Below are positions 51,827 to 60,726 of a stretch of DNA of 64,000 nucleotides, in pieces (the stretch's first letter is position 1; each line of letters begins with the position of its first letter). A program made the translations under genes and the position numbers. The DNA comes from Ignavibacteria bacterium (lineage in GTDB: Bacteria > Bacteroidota > Ignavibacteria > UBA10030 > SZUA-254): the NCBI GenBank assembly GCA_016178595.1, contig JACOSY010000035.1, positions 57,613 through 121,612 on the forward strand. Direction: 5' to 3'. A model generated the notes under the pieces. The model searched no databases, was not told the DNA's origin, and saw only the letters and a program-made list of their open reading frames with translations.

Positions 51827-51855
51827 TTGACTGGTACGAGTAATTTTCGTACTAT
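51827..51855 (+). promoter_or_regulatory. Promoter upstream of the PilB-type ATPase
   Basis: TTGACT (51827-51832), 17-nt spacer, TACTAT (51850-51855). An inverted repeat, GTACGA...TCGTAC, lies in the spacer and -10 region, and TGACAG-TGTAGGG-CTGTCA (51870-51888) follows, both possible regulator sites. Confidence 0.5.
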
Positions 51856-51932
51856 ACCTTCCGAATGCTTGACAGTGTAGGGCTGTCAGGTTCTTTCCAT
51901 TTTTTACGACTGAAACGATACTTCGGTGTGCT

Positions 51933-53861
51933 ATGGCAACTGATAAAGATGATTTCCATCCCGAGCGTCGAACTTCTACAGAGAATGAATACCACGGCGG
52001 GATGAATGGAGGGGCGGGGAAGCAAGGAACGCCGCGTCCAGTCATTCCCAATCTATCCCAGTTCAAGAACGGCTCGCCGAACGAATCGCGAAATCTCGCC
52101 CGCAATGACGGCGTCTCCGGTTTCGTAGGTCACTTGATGCGGAAGGGGATTGTTTCCAAACAGATCGTCGAGAGCGCCGTTGCCGTCAAGAAAACACGCG
52201 GCGATCAGGAGCGGCGACTTCTCTTCCAAATTCTGATTGAAGAATTCGGTATAGATCGCGAGGAAGTGTATTCGGAATTTGTCCTGTACTACTCCTTTAA
52301 GTCGATCGATCTCTCGACAATTGAAATGGATGGAGAGCGGCTCTCCTTCATCAACAAAACTCTCGATACACTCCCTTCTAAACTTCGCGAACTTGCTATC
52401 ACGAATAAGATTTTTCCATTCCAGGTAGCGGATGGAGATTTGGCGAAGCTTCAAATCGTTACGCCGGACCCGACAAATTCTGAGATCGCGACCGTTGCAC
52501 GAAGCTTCCCTTATCAGAAATATGATGTTCTCTATGTCGCACTCCATAGCTTCGAAGAGCTTTCGCGTGAATTACTCGTCGATAGTCAAAACCGGCCAAC
52601 ACAGAAGTCGATCGATTTCATCGACGATGACCAGGACATCCTCATTGACGAGCTTGATGAGGAAATCCGGAAAGGCCATCTGAATGAGATCGTGGACAAT
52701 CTTTTCTCCGACGCGGTCCGGTTGAATGCAAGCGACATCCACGTGATTCCACGGAGCGCACGGAAAACGGAGATTCACTTCCGCATCGATGGCCATCTCA
52801 CACTCTGGCAAACGATCGATGATCTGCGGGCGGATGCCGTTGCAGCGGTCATCAAGGATGTGGCAAAAGGGACCGATCGGTTCGAAAGGAATATGGCGCA
52901 GGACGGATTTGTCCAACGCACCGTCGACAACAAGATCGTCCGTTTCCGAGTCTCGATCATTCCGCTTATCGGACGAGAGTTAAAGGTGAAGTTGGAATCG
53001 ATCGTCCTCCGAGTCTTGCGCGATCCCGAAGCGAGCATCACCGTCGACAACATCGGCTTCGAATCTTCTGCACTCGAGCGTTTCAGGACAGCCATCACAA
53101 AGCCGTACGGCATTGTCATCCTTACCGGTCCAACGGGAAGCGGAAAAAGCACAACGCTTCTGGCTGCGCTCCGTGCTGTCATGGATCCTACGCTGAACAT
53201 CATTACCGTCGAAGATCCTGTTGAGTATCTGATTGACGGTGCACGCCAGGTGAAGCTGAACCCGAAGCTCGACTTCGATCAGGCGATCCGTGCGATCCTG
53301 CGTCATGACCCCGACATCGTAATGGTTGGTGAGATTCGCGACAAGGTTACGGCCGATCTTGCCATCAAGCTCGCCAATACCGGCCACCTGACATTCACGA
53401 CGCTGCACACCAACGACGCTCCCAGCGCGATTGCGCGCCTTTACAAAATGGGGCTTGAGCCATTCCTGCTCGCCTATTCAATCAATATCATCGTCGCGCA
53501 ACGACTTGTACGTAAACTGTGTGAGCGTTGTAAGATCGTCGATAAGGAAGTCTTACCCATTGCCCTCGAGAAAATCGGTTTCCCGAAGGAGGAGATTCCG
53601 AATACCAAGTTCTATCGTCCTGTCGGGTGTCTCCATTGTCTCAAGGGATACAAAGGACGGACGGCGATTCATGAGGCGCTCTATTTCACACCTGAAATTC
53701 GCCAGGCGATCATGGAGGCTGGATCGAATATCCAGGAAGAAACGATCCGTCAGATTGCCATCAAGCAGGGAATGAAGACACTGCGTGACACCGGATTGGA
53801 ACTTCTAAAAAAGGGGGTGACAACAATCGAAGAGATTACGAGCACGACGATGATAGACTGA
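51933..53861 (+). CDS. pilB: Type IV pilus / type II secretion assembly ATPase (PilB/GspE family)
   Basis: Cytoplasmic hexameric ATPase that drives pilus or pseudopilus assembly. 642 residues. After a charged, probably disordered start (residues 1-60) comes an MshEN-like N-terminal domain. The ATPase core has Walker A GPTGSGKST (from residue 399), the Asp box ITVEDPVEY, Walker B DIVMVGEIRD and the His box TTLHTNDAPSA. Four zinc-binding cysteines (CERC, CLHC) follow, as in PilB. It lies directly after two pilin-like modules, which makes it their likely motor. Confidence 0.94.
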   Translation: MATDKDDFHPERRTSTENEYHGGMNGGAGKQGTPRPVIPNLSQFKNGSPNESRNLARNDGVSGFVGHLMRKGIVSKQIVESAVAVKKTRGDQERRLLFQILIEEFGIDREEVYSEFVLYYSFKSIDLSTIEMDGERLSFINKTLDTLPSKLRELAITNKIFPFQVADGDLAKLQIVTPDPTNSEIATVARSFPYQKYDVLYVALHSFEELSRELLVDSQNRPTQKSIDFIDDDQDILIDELDEEIRKGHLNEIVDNLFSDAVRLNASDIHVIPRSARKTEIHFRIDGHLTLWQTIDDLRADAVAAVIKDVAKGTDRFERNMAQDGFVQRTVDNKIVRFRVSIIPLIGRELKVKLESIVLRVLRDPEASITVDNIGFESSALERFRTAITKPYGIVILTGPTGSGKSTTLLAALRAVMDPTLNIITVEDPVEYLIDGARQVKLNPKLDFDQAIRAILRHDPDIVMVGEIRDKVTADLAIKLANTGHLTFTTLHTNDAPSAIARLYKMGLEPFLLAYSINIIVAQRLVRKLCERCKIVDKEVLPIALEKIGFPKEEIPNTKFYRPVGCLHCLKGYKGRTAIHEALYFTPEIRQAIMEAGSNIQEETIRQIAIKQGMKTLRDTGLELLKKGVTTIEEITSTTMID

Positions 53862-53862
53862 T

Positions 53863-53889
53863 CAATTGTATTCCCGCATTGAATTTTTT
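53863..53889 (+). terminator. Possible weak terminator after pilB
   Basis: TCAAT (53863-53867) pairs with ATTGA (53879-53883), followed by ATTTTTTC. The stem is short. Confidence 0.35.
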
Positions 53890-53938
53890 CTTCGTCCGTT
53901 CCAGGAAACTCTTCGGGTTCATTGAAAGGTAACGTGTC

Positions 53939-54169
53939 ATGGAGAATTACGTTTCCGTTGCCACATTTACGAATGAGGTGGAGGCCGAACTCGCGCAAAC
54001 CTCGCTCGCCGCGGCGGGCATTCAATCCTTCTTGAAGTACGAGGATACCGGCGGAATGCTGCCGGTGTTGCAGGGAAGTGAAGGAATCGAGATACTCGTC
54101 GAACAAAAAGATCTCGATGAGGCGCGTGCTATTCTCTCCGAAGAAGCAGAGTTGGGTGGAGAAGGCTAA
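53939..54169 (+). CDS. DUF2007-family small protein
   Basis: 76 residues. VSVATFTNEVEAELAQTSLAAAGI and the later IEILVEQKDLDEARAILSE are the DUF2007 pattern, a small ferredoxin-like fold often labelled putative signal-transducing protein. Function unknown. It stands between pilB and an amino-acid permease. Confidence 0.9.
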   Translation: MENYVSVATFTNEVEAELAQTSLAAAGIQSFLKYEDTGGMLPVLQGSEGIEILVEQKDLDEARAILSEEAELGGEG

Positions 54170-54180
54170 AACATTTCCTC

Positions 54181-54209
54181 TTGACTCTCTCGCATTCTTT
54201 CCCTAAGTT
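54181..54209 (+). promoter_or_regulatory. Promoter upstream of the amino-acid permease
   Basis: TTGACT (54181-54186), 17-nt spacer, TAAGTT (54204-54209), 33 bases before the ATG at 54243. Confidence 0.5.
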
Positions 54210-54242
54210 TGCTAATCATTTTTCCACCATCTGAGAGAGTCC

Positions 54243-55739
54243 ATGTTCAAACAACTCTTCCGCACGAAAAGCCTCGATGCGATCCTGCACGAAGGTGAAG
54301 TTCCTCAGCACCAGCTCAAGCGCGTCCTCGGTGCATTCGATGTCGTCATGCTGGGCATCGGCGCAATCATCGGCGCTGGAATCTTTGCTACCATCGGAAC
54401 GGCGGCTGCCGGAGATCTCGCTCGCCCCGGCGCCGGGCCTGCCCTGATCCTTTCCTTCGTTCTCACGGGTGTTGCTTGCGGCTTCGCGGCACTCTGTTAT
54501 GCAGAGTTTGCCGCGATGGTTCCCATCTCCGGCAGCGCGTACACTTACTCGTATGCTACGCTTGGCGAGCTTGTCGCGTGGATTATCGGATGGGATCTCA
54601 TCATCGAGTATGCTGTCGGGAATGTTGCAGTTGCGATTAGCTGGGGAAATTATTTCAAGACGCTCGTCGCAGGCTTCGGCATCATCATCCCTGATTGGTT
54701 GTCCACCGACTATCGCACGGCGTCGCACATCCCCGGTTTGTTCGAAAGCGCGCCGCATATTTTTGGAATTCCCATCGTCTTCAACATTCTCGCCTTCGGC
54801 ATCGTCACGCTGATCACGATCGTGTTAGTGATCGGCATCCGCGAGAGCGCGTCGATGAATACGGGGATGGTCTTATTGAAGCTGATCGTTCTCGGGTTCT
54901 TTGTGTTTATCGGATGGAAATATGTGAAGACGGACAACTGGCATCCGTTTGCGCCGAACGGCTGGGCGGGGATTCAGGCAGGTGCGGCCATCGTCTTCTT
55001 CGCGTACATCGGCTTCGATGCCGTCTCGACGGTCGCGGAGGAAGTCAAGAATCCCAAGCGCGACCTGCCGATCGGCATCATCGGATCGCTGATCGTCTGC
55101 ACGTTCATCTACATTGTCGTTGCTGCCGTCTTCACCGGCATCATTCCGTTCGATATCCTGACGAAGAAGCTCGCAACCGAACAGGCTGAGCCGCTGACGA
55201 TGGCGCTGCAGTACGCCGACATCGGCAAGTGGAGCGGTTTGTTCGTCGGGATCGTCGCGTTCGGATCGGTGGTTGCGCACACGGCAGTGCTGCTCGTCTT
55301 CCAGCTTGGCCAGCCGAGAATTTTCTTCTCGATGGCGCGCGACGGACTGCTTCCAAAGAGTTTCGCCAAGGTCCATCCAAAATTCCGCACGCCGCATGTC
55401 ACGACGATCCTCACCGGCGTTGCCGTAGGCGTCTGTTCGATGTTCACAAGTATCGATGAGATGGTGGATCTCACGAACATCGGAACACTGTTTGCCTTTA
55501 TCCTTGTTTGTCTCGGAATTCTCATCCTGCGAAAGCGCGATCCCGACCGTCCTCGCAGCTTCAAGACGCCGTTTGTTCCCTACGTCCCGATCCTCGGCAT
55601 CGTTTCCTGCCTCTACTTGATGTTGGGCTTGCCCTGGATAACGTGGGTCCGCTTCGGCCTCTGGCTCTGCGTGGGATTGGTGATTTATTTCATGTATGGA
55701 TATAAGAAGAGCTGGCTGCACAAAGAGACGACGAGCTAA
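54243..55739 (+). CDS. APC-superfamily amino-acid permease
   Basis: 498 residues, about 12 to 14 helices, in the cytoplasmic membrane. GAFDVVMLGIGAIIGAGIFATIG is the substrate-site helix of the cationic amino-acid transporter type, with FFAYIGFDAVSTVAEEVKNPKRDLPIGI and MARDGLLPKSFAKVHPKFRTP as further signatures. This set is typical of YfnA/CAT-like permeases. The substrate is not determined. A very small possible membrane protein follows. Confidence 0.93.
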   Translation: MFKQLFRTKSLDAILHEGEVPQHQLKRVLGAFDVVMLGIGAIIGAGIFATIGTAAAGDLARPGAGPALILSFVLTGVACGFAALCYAEFAAMVPISGSAYTYSYATLGELVAWIIGWDLIIEYAVGNVAVAISWGNYFKTLVAGFGIIIPDWLSTDYRTASHIPGLFESAPHIFGIPIVFNILAFGIVTLITIVLVIGIRESASMNTGMVLLKLIVLGFFVFIGWKYVKTDNWHPFAPNGWAGIQAGAAIVFFAYIGFDAVSTVAEEVKNPKRDLPIGIIGSLIVCTFIYIVVAAVFTGIIPFDILTKKLATEQAEPLTMALQYADIGKWSGLFVGIVAFGSVVAHTAVLLVFQLGQPRIFFSMARDGLLPKSFAKVHPKFRTPHVTTILTGVAVGVCSMFTSIDEMVDLTNIGTLFAFILVCLGILILRKRDPDRPRSFKTPFVPYVPILGIVSCLYLMLGLPWITWVRFGLWLCVGLVIYFMYGYKKSWLHKETTS

Positions 55740-55787
55740 ACAAGGACCGCAAAGTGTTATTTGACTAACCCTGTTGGGAGAGATTGA

Positions 55788-55895
55788 ATTGCAACGATCG
55801 TCTATGCTCTCACGATCTTTCTTGTTACGTTCTTCGGTGTGATCGCACTGCTCGACAAACATATCTTCGCGCCGATGATGCGGAGGAAAGTCTAA
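55788..55895 (+). CDS. Possible very small single-helix membrane protein
   Basis: A 35-residue frame starting at ATT (55788), with GGGAG at a suitable distance, and ending at TAA 55893-55895. It encodes one hydrophobic helix (IVYALTIFLVTFFGVIALL) and a basic tail (FAPMMRRKV). It follows the permease by 48 bases; some transporters have a tiny accessory subunit of this kind. The rare ATT start is the weak point. Confidence 0.4.
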   Translation: MATIVYALTIFLVTFFGVIALLDKHIFAPMMRRKV

Positions 55896-55950
55896 CACTA
55901 TTGCATCTTTCTTTCAAGAAAGCGATATTACGATGAAGGAGAAAGACTTC

Positions 55951-56157
55951 ATGAAATTCACCGTTACCATATTTCAAGATGAAGATGGAATATTCATTGC
56001 CGAATGTCCATCGATTCCCGGATGCGTTAGTCAAGGCAAAACAGAACAGGATGCGGAGAAGAATATTCGGGAGGCGATCAAAGAGTGTCTCGAGGTGCGT
56101 GCTGAAAAGGGAATGCCTCTCACCGTGACAACCCGCCAAGTTGAAGTCCAGGTCTGA
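55951..56157 (+). CDS. HicB-like antitoxin domain protein
   Basis: 68 residues from the ATG at 55951, which has AAGGAG upstream; an ATG at 55933 is in frame but would include that site. FTVTIFQDEDGIFIAECPSIPGCVSQGKTEQDAEKNIREAIKECLE is split across the usual HicB N-terminal fold (UPF0150). There is no C-terminal DNA-binding domain. Instead of the usual HicA toxin, the next gene is an unrelated 286-residue protein whose start overlaps this stop (TGATG). Confidence 0.88.
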   Translation: MKFTVTIFQDEDGIFIAECPSIPGCVSQGKTEQDAEKNIREAIKECLEVRAEKGMPLTVTTRQVEVQV

Positions 56158-57017
56158 TGCACAAAATCATTTTCGATCGAAGTATATTTAGCGGCGACAA
56201 GCTTGACCAGATCCAGTGCAGCGAACTTAAAAAACAAGCATTAAATGGTCAGATAAGAGTCCTCTTTACACCTCGCTTCTGGGAGGAAACGCTTCAGATT
56301 GCAATTCATGATCGCAATGAATTGAAGAGACAAGTTGAGTATCTCCTTACACTTGAGCAGAGAGACTGGCTCAGAGACCCTGAGGAAATTCATACCATCG
56401 AGTTGAGTAACCATTGGAACGAAATCGAGTACCATCTGCTCTCTGGCAAAGAAATTCAATTTCGTCTCGAGGGACTGGACCATTTTGTTCATGGTGATTT
56501 CTCCACTACCGAACTAAGTGCAGTGATCGCGGAGGTCGAGGAGAATATTCAAAAACGCAGGAATAAAAGAGAGCTAATACTGAAGATCAAACAAGAGATG
56601 ATATCGGATAAGACAAAATTTACTGCTAAGCTTCAGCCATCAAAACACAGAGATTTTTTCAATTTGTATGTGGAGAACAATACTGAGTGGCTGATTGAAA
56701 AAGGTATTATGCCATATCACAGCAACTCAAAAGATTTCTTGAGCAATTGGAGTGCGAACGAGCAGAAATGTGAATTCACAAAAAGCTGGATCAGAAGTTG
56801 GTTTGCTCCGATTTTCTTACCTCAAGCTAATCCGCAATTGAGAATCGACGTGAACGATGGTACTGATGCTGAACAACTCGCGTATATGATTTGGGCTGAT
56901 GCAATGGTGTCGGACGACACCAGATTCATGAGAGAAGCTTTTACCCTCCTTTATGGACGCACTGACAAGAAATTTCTCACCTTGGAGGAATTTTTAAGAT
57001 TCATTGCATCCGACTGA
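56157..57017 (+). CDS. Hypothetical PIN-like protein paired with a HicB-like gene
   Basis: 286 residues with no named family that I recognise. It opens with KIIFDRSIFSGDKLD, an acidic residue after a beta-strand as in PIN nucleases, and ends with YMIWADAMVSDDTRFMREAF, which looks like the late PIN motif with an acidic pair. The middle is helical and charged (EVEENIQKRRNKRELILKIKQEM). It overlaps the HicB-like stop by one base, so the pair is translationally coupled and could be a toxin-antitoxin unit. AT-rich composition differs from its neighbours, suggesting transfer. The PIN link is a visual judgement. Confidence 0.65.
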   Translation: MHKIIFDRSIFSGDKLDQIQCSELKKQALNGQIRVLFTPRFWEETLQIAIHDRNELKRQVEYLLTLEQRDWLRDPEEIHTIELSNHWNEIEYHLLSGKEIQFRLEGLDHFVHGDFSTTELSAVIAEVEENIQKRRNKRELILKIKQEMISDKTKFTAKLQPSKHRDFFNLYVENNTEWLIEKGIMPYHSNSKDFLSNWSANEQKCEFTKSWIRSWFAPIFLPQANPQLRIDVNDGTDAEQLAYMIWADAMVSDDTRFMREAFTLLYGRTDKKFLTLEEFLRFIASD

Positions 57018-57042
57018 TCGGATATAGTTTGATGATGGAATT

Positions 57043-57885
57043 CTACATTGATTTCGTTACCACCATCCACCACAGTCCTATCCCCAACGCAATCCTGTAG
57101 TAAACAAATAACATCGTCGAGTGCGTTTTCAAATATCTCAAGAGAAACGCAATCGAAGCATAGCCGACGATTCCGGAGACAAGTGTTGCAACGACAGTTG
57201 GGAGGAGACCGATATGTTCCATCTCGTAGCGAATACGGTACATTTCAAACAGACCGCTGGCAAGGACGGCAGGAATGCTCAAGAGGAACGAAAAGCGGGC
57301 TGCAGTTTCGCGGCGGAATCCGAGAAAGAGTCCTGCGGTAATTGTTGTGCCGGAACGCGATGAGCCGGGAATGAGCGCAGCGGCCTGGGCAAGCCCGACA
57401 AGCAGAGCATCCTTCCACGTGGATTGGTTCTGATCGCGATTTCTCTTTCCAACCTTCTCAGCCCACAAGAGAACAAGCGCAAGGAGAATCATGCTTGTCG
57501 CGATCGTGGAACTCTCTTTCGTCAAATATCCTTCAATGATTTTTTTGAACACGAGACCGATGATGACGACCGGGATTGTTCCCACAACGATCTGTCCGGC
57601 GAGCCGGGAGTTGGAACTCCAGCGCGAAGCGCCCCCGTTGGTTTTCCGGATGTCGACGAGAAGATCGCTCGTCATCCTCAACAAATCCTTCGCAAAATAG
57701 AGGAGGACGGCTGCTACCGTGCCAAGCTGGATGATGGCGATGAAGGCCGTCCACTCTTCGGGTCGAGCAGGATCGATCAAGCCGAGAAGTTTGCCCGCCA
57801 ATGTCAGGTGCGCCGTGCTGCTGATCGGGAGAAATTCCGTGATGCCCTGGATGATGCCAAGAAGAATTGCATCGAGAAGATTCAT
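57043..57885 (-). CDS. uppP: Undecaprenyl-diphosphatase (UppP/BacA)
   Basis: Membrane phosphatase that recycles undecaprenyl pyrophosphate for cell-wall synthesis. Of 280 residues, about eight helices. Motifs: GIIQGITEFLPISSTAHL at the N-terminus and LIPGSSRSGTTITAGLFLG, carrying the catalytic Glu, Ser and Arg. It lies downstream of the symporter gene on the same strand, 12 bases apart. Confidence 0.95.
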   Translation of the reverse strand: MNLLDAILLGIIQGITEFLPISSTAHLTLAGKLLGLIDPARPEEWTAFIAIIQLGTVAAVLLYFAKDLLRMTSDLLVDIRKTNGGASRWSSNSRLAGQIVVGTIPVVIIGLVFKKIIEGYLTKESSTIATSMILLALVLLWAEKVGKRNRDQNQSTWKDALLVGLAQAAALIPGSSRSGTTITAGLFLGFRRETAARFSFLLSIPAVLASGLFEMYRIRYEMEHIGLLPTVVATLVSGIVGYASIAFLLRYLKTHSTMLFVYYRIALGIGLWWMVVTKSM

Positions 57886-57897
57886 AGGGAAATGGGG

Positions 57898-59130
57898 TTA
57901 GTTCGTGACGAGTCCCGGCAGTTTCTCGGGTGGATGAAATTCACCTTCCCACCGTGCAATGACTGCGCTGGCAAGACAGTTGCCTACAACGTTCACTGTA
58001 GTGCGTCCCATATCCAAAATCTCATCCACGCCGAGAATGACGGCGACGCCTTCCAGCGGCAATCCGAACGAGCTGAGAGTTCCGGCAAGAATGACGAGCG
58101 ATGAGCGCGGAACACCCGCAACACCTTTACTGGTGAGCATCAGCGTCAACATCATCAGCACTTGCTGGCCTATGGAGAGCTCGACTCCAGCTGCCTGAGC
58201 GACGAAGATTGCGGCAAGCGAAAGGTACAACGTCGAGCCGTCGAGATTGAAGCTGTAACCTGTTGGGATCACGAACGCAACAATTCGCCTCGGAACTCCG
58301 AGTGCTTCCATCACTTGCATCGCTTTTGGGAGTGCGGCCTCAGAACTGGTCGTTGAGAACGCGATAAGCGCCGGTTCCTTCACTGCAGAAAAGAATTTTT
58401 TTATGGGAATCCGCGCAATGAGAGCAACGCTCCCGAACACCACGACGATGAAAATACTCAGCGCGACGTATAGTGTAATGATAAGGAGTCCGAGGTTGAC
58501 AAGAACGGAAAGGCCTTTGCTTCCCACCGTCACGGCAATCGCGGCGCCGACGCCGATCGGGGCATAGCGCATGACGATGCCGGTAAACTTGAACATCGTT
58601 TCGGCGAGCGCATCACACCAGCTCAACATCGTTTTTCGTTTCTCTTCAGGAATCATTGCGAGTGCAAAGCTAAAAATGAGCGTGAAGACGACGACCTGCA
58701 AGACTTCGCCTTCGGCGGCAGCCTGGAAGAAGCTTTGCGGAACGATGTGCGTGATGACTTCAGCAACTGTTTGCTTTTTGGCGACGATGTCGGCTGCATG
58801 GGGATCGGGATGAAGCTGAACGCCGACGCCCGGCTTGATCATATTGACACACACCAGCCCGATGACGAGTGCGAGCGTCGTGACAACTTCAAAATAGATG
58901 ATCGATTTCAGTCCCATCCGGCCAACTTGTTTGAGGTTGCCATGACCGGCAATTCCAACGATGAGTGTCGCGAAGATCAGAGGTGCAATGATGGATTTGA
59001 TGAGCCGGAGGAAGATTGTGCTGAGAGGCTTGAGAGTGACCGCTGTATCCGGCGCAAGCCATCCGATCAGCAAGCCGACGCTCATGCCAATGAAAATCCA
59101 TTGAGTGAGAGATGGGCGGGGGAGTTTCAT
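57898..59130 (-). CDS. Dicarboxylate/amino acid:cation symporter (DAACS family)
   Basis: 410 residues with the GltP/DctA fold. The re-entrant hairpin has AFSTTSSEAALPKAM (Ser-rich, substrate loop), and GYSFNLDGSTLYLSLAAIFVAQ and TSKGVAGVPRSSLVILA are the other diagnostic segments. It imports glutamate, aspartate or C4-dicarboxylates with Na+ or H+. It follows the branched-chain amino-acid ABC operon on the same strand, only 36 bases after livF. Confidence 0.93.
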   Translation of the reverse strand: MKLPRPSLTQWIFIGMSVGLLIGWLAPDTAVTLKPLSTIFLRLIKSIIAPLIFATLIVGIAGHGNLKQVGRMGLKSIIYFEVVTTLALVIGLVCVNMIKPGVGVQLHPDPHAADIVAKKQTVAEVITHIVPQSFFQAAAEGEVLQVVVFTLIFSFALAMIPEEKRKTMLSWCDALAETMFKFTGIVMRYAPIGVGAAIAVTVGSKGLSVLVNLGLLIITLYVALSIFIVVVFGSVALIARIPIKKFFSAVKEPALIAFSTTSSEAALPKAMQVMEALGVPRRIVAFVIPTGYSFNLDGSTLYLSLAAIFVAQAAGVELSIGQQVLMMLTLMLTSKGVAGVPRSSLVILAGTLSSFGLPLEGVAVILGVDEILDMGRTTVNVVGNCLASAVIARWEGEFHPPEKLPGLVTN

Positions 59131-59166
59131 CGTTGCATGTCGGATAAAAAAATGGGATGTCGATAC

Positions 59167-59877
59167 TTACGTTTCACCAAGGTAGGCTCTGCGAACATCT
59201 TCATTCCGGGCAATGTCGGCAGCGTTTCCTTGAATCGCCAGATGACCAGTCTCGATCACGTACGCGAAGTGAGCGATCTGTAATGCAAGGTGTGCATTCT
59301 GTTCGACGAGGAGAATCGTCATGCCGAGTTCGCGGTTGATCTCAACAACCTTTTCGAAGATCGTCTTGACGAGGATCGGAGCGATGCCGAGGGATGGCTC
59401 GTCGAGCATGAGCAGGCGTGGACGGGTCATCAGCGCTCGGCTGATTGCGAGCATCTGCTGCTCGCCACCGGAGAGCGTTCCGCCGGGTTGTTTCAGCCGC
59501 TCTTTCAATCGTGGAAAAATAGAGAAGGCAAAATCCATATCCTTCTGGATTTCCATCTTGTCCTTTCGCAGGTATGCACCCATTTCGAGATTCTCCTTCA
59601 CGGTAAGATTGGAGAAAATCATTCTTCCTTCAGGAGATTGTGCGATCCCAAGGGCGACAATTTCGTGGCACGGGTGATTGGTGATATCTTTTCCTTCGAA
59701 GCGAACGCATCCACCGGATGCCTTCACGAGTCCAGAAATTGTGCGAAGCGTTGTCGTCTTACCGGCGCCATTTGTGCCGAGAAGCGTAACGATCTTTCCA
59801 CGCTCGATGGAGATGGAGATGCCTTTCAAAGCGGCGATTGCTCCATACTTGACTTGAAGATTTTCAACGTGCAGCAA
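59167..59877 (-). CDS. livF: Branched-chain amino-acid ABC transporter, ATP-binding protein LivF
   Basis: 236 residues. Walker A is GTNGAGKTT, signature motif LSGGEQQMLAISRALM, Walker B LLMLDEPSLGIAP, and the H-loop region. LSGGEQQML with SLGIAP is typical of LivF rather than LivG. It is the last gene of the transporter operon on this strand (livK-livH-livM-livG-livF). Substrate could be branched-chain amino acids or another amide or acid in this family. Confidence 0.95.
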   Translation of the reverse strand: MLHVENLQVKYGAIAALKGISISIERGKIVTLLGTNGAGKTTTLRTISGLVKASGGCVRFEGKDITNHPCHEIVALGIAQSPEGRMIFSNLTVKENLEMGAYLRKDKMEIQKDMDFAFSIFPRLKERLKQPGGTLSGGEQQMLAISRALMTRPRLLMLDEPSLGIAPILVKTIFEKVVEINRELGMTILLVEQNAHLALQIAHFAYVIETGHLAIQGNAADIARNEDVRRAYLGET

Positions 59878-59928
59878 TAGTATCGCTCAATGTAAATGGT
59901 AAATGGTGTAAATGATAGGAAAATTTTG

Positions 59929-60714
59929 TCATGACACTTGTTCACCGAGATACGCCTCGATAACTTTGGGATTGCTCTGGATTTCCCCCGGCGTTCCTTC
60001 GGCAATTTTCACGCCATAATCCAATACATAGATCTTTTCGCAAATGCCCATGACGACTTTCATATCGTGTTCGATCAAAAGAATGGCTATGTTAAACAAA
60101 TCTTTTACCGACTTGATGAGTCGCATGAGGTCAATCTTCTCCGTCGGGTTCATGCCGGCGGCAGGTTCGTCGAGCAACAGGAGCTTCGGCTTTGTTGCCA
60201 GTGCCCTGACAATCTCGACTCTCCGCTGGTCGCCATAGGGAAGCGAAGTGGCAAGTTCGTCTTTCATTCGATCAAGCTTGAAGATTTCCAAAATCTCGAT
60301 GATGGTCTTACGAACCTCTCGCTCCTCATCATGAAACTTCTTTCCCTGAAGCAGGGAATGAGAAAATCCGTGCTTCAGACTCTTATTCAGTGACACCTGC
60401 ACGTTTTGAAAGACCGTGAGACTCGGGAACAGGCGGATGTTCTGAAATGTACGGGCAATCCCGAACGCAACAATCTCATGAGGCTTGTGGTTCGTAATCT
60501 GCCGGCCATCGAAGGAAATGGAGCCTGATGTCGGCTGGTAAACGCCGGTGATCATGTTGAAGACCGTAGTTTTACCTGCGCCATTGGGTCCAATCATCCC
60601 CATGAGGTCTTGGTAGCCAATTGCGATTGTCAGGTCGGAGACTGCCGTCAGACCACCAAACTTCATCGTACAAGCATCGAGTGCGAGACAGTGCTGCTGT
60701 TCAGTTCTGGGCAT
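59929..60714 (-). CDS. livG: Branched-chain amino-acid ABC transporter, ATP-binding protein LivG
   Basis: 261 residues. Walker A GPNGAGKTTVFNMITGVY, then FGIARTFQNIRLF, a LivG hallmark. The signature position reads LPYGDQRRVEIVRAL, where SYGEQRR-type replaces LSGGQ, normal for LivG. Walker B LLLLDEPAAGMNP follows. Thirteen bases separate it from livM, so they are in one operon. Confidence 0.95.
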   Translation of the reverse strand: MPRTEQQHCLALDACTMKFGGLTAVSDLTIAIGYQDLMGMIGPNGAGKTTVFNMITGVYQPTSGSISFDGRQITNHKPHEIVAFGIARTFQNIRLFPSLTVFQNVQVSLNKSLKHGFSHSLLQGKKFHDEEREVRKTIIEILEIFKLDRMKDELATSLPYGDQRRVEIVRALATKPKLLLLDEPAAGMNPTEKIDLMRLIKSVKDLFNIAILLIEHDMKVVMGICEKIYVLDYGVKIAEGTPGEIQSNPKVIEAYLGEQVS

Positions 60715-60726
60715 TCAATCGTACCT

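Noticed and set aside
54873..55898. Long reverse-strand frame opposite the amino-acid permease
   Set aside because: Rich in charged residues without motifs; it is the antisense shadow of a GC-rich membrane-protein gene.
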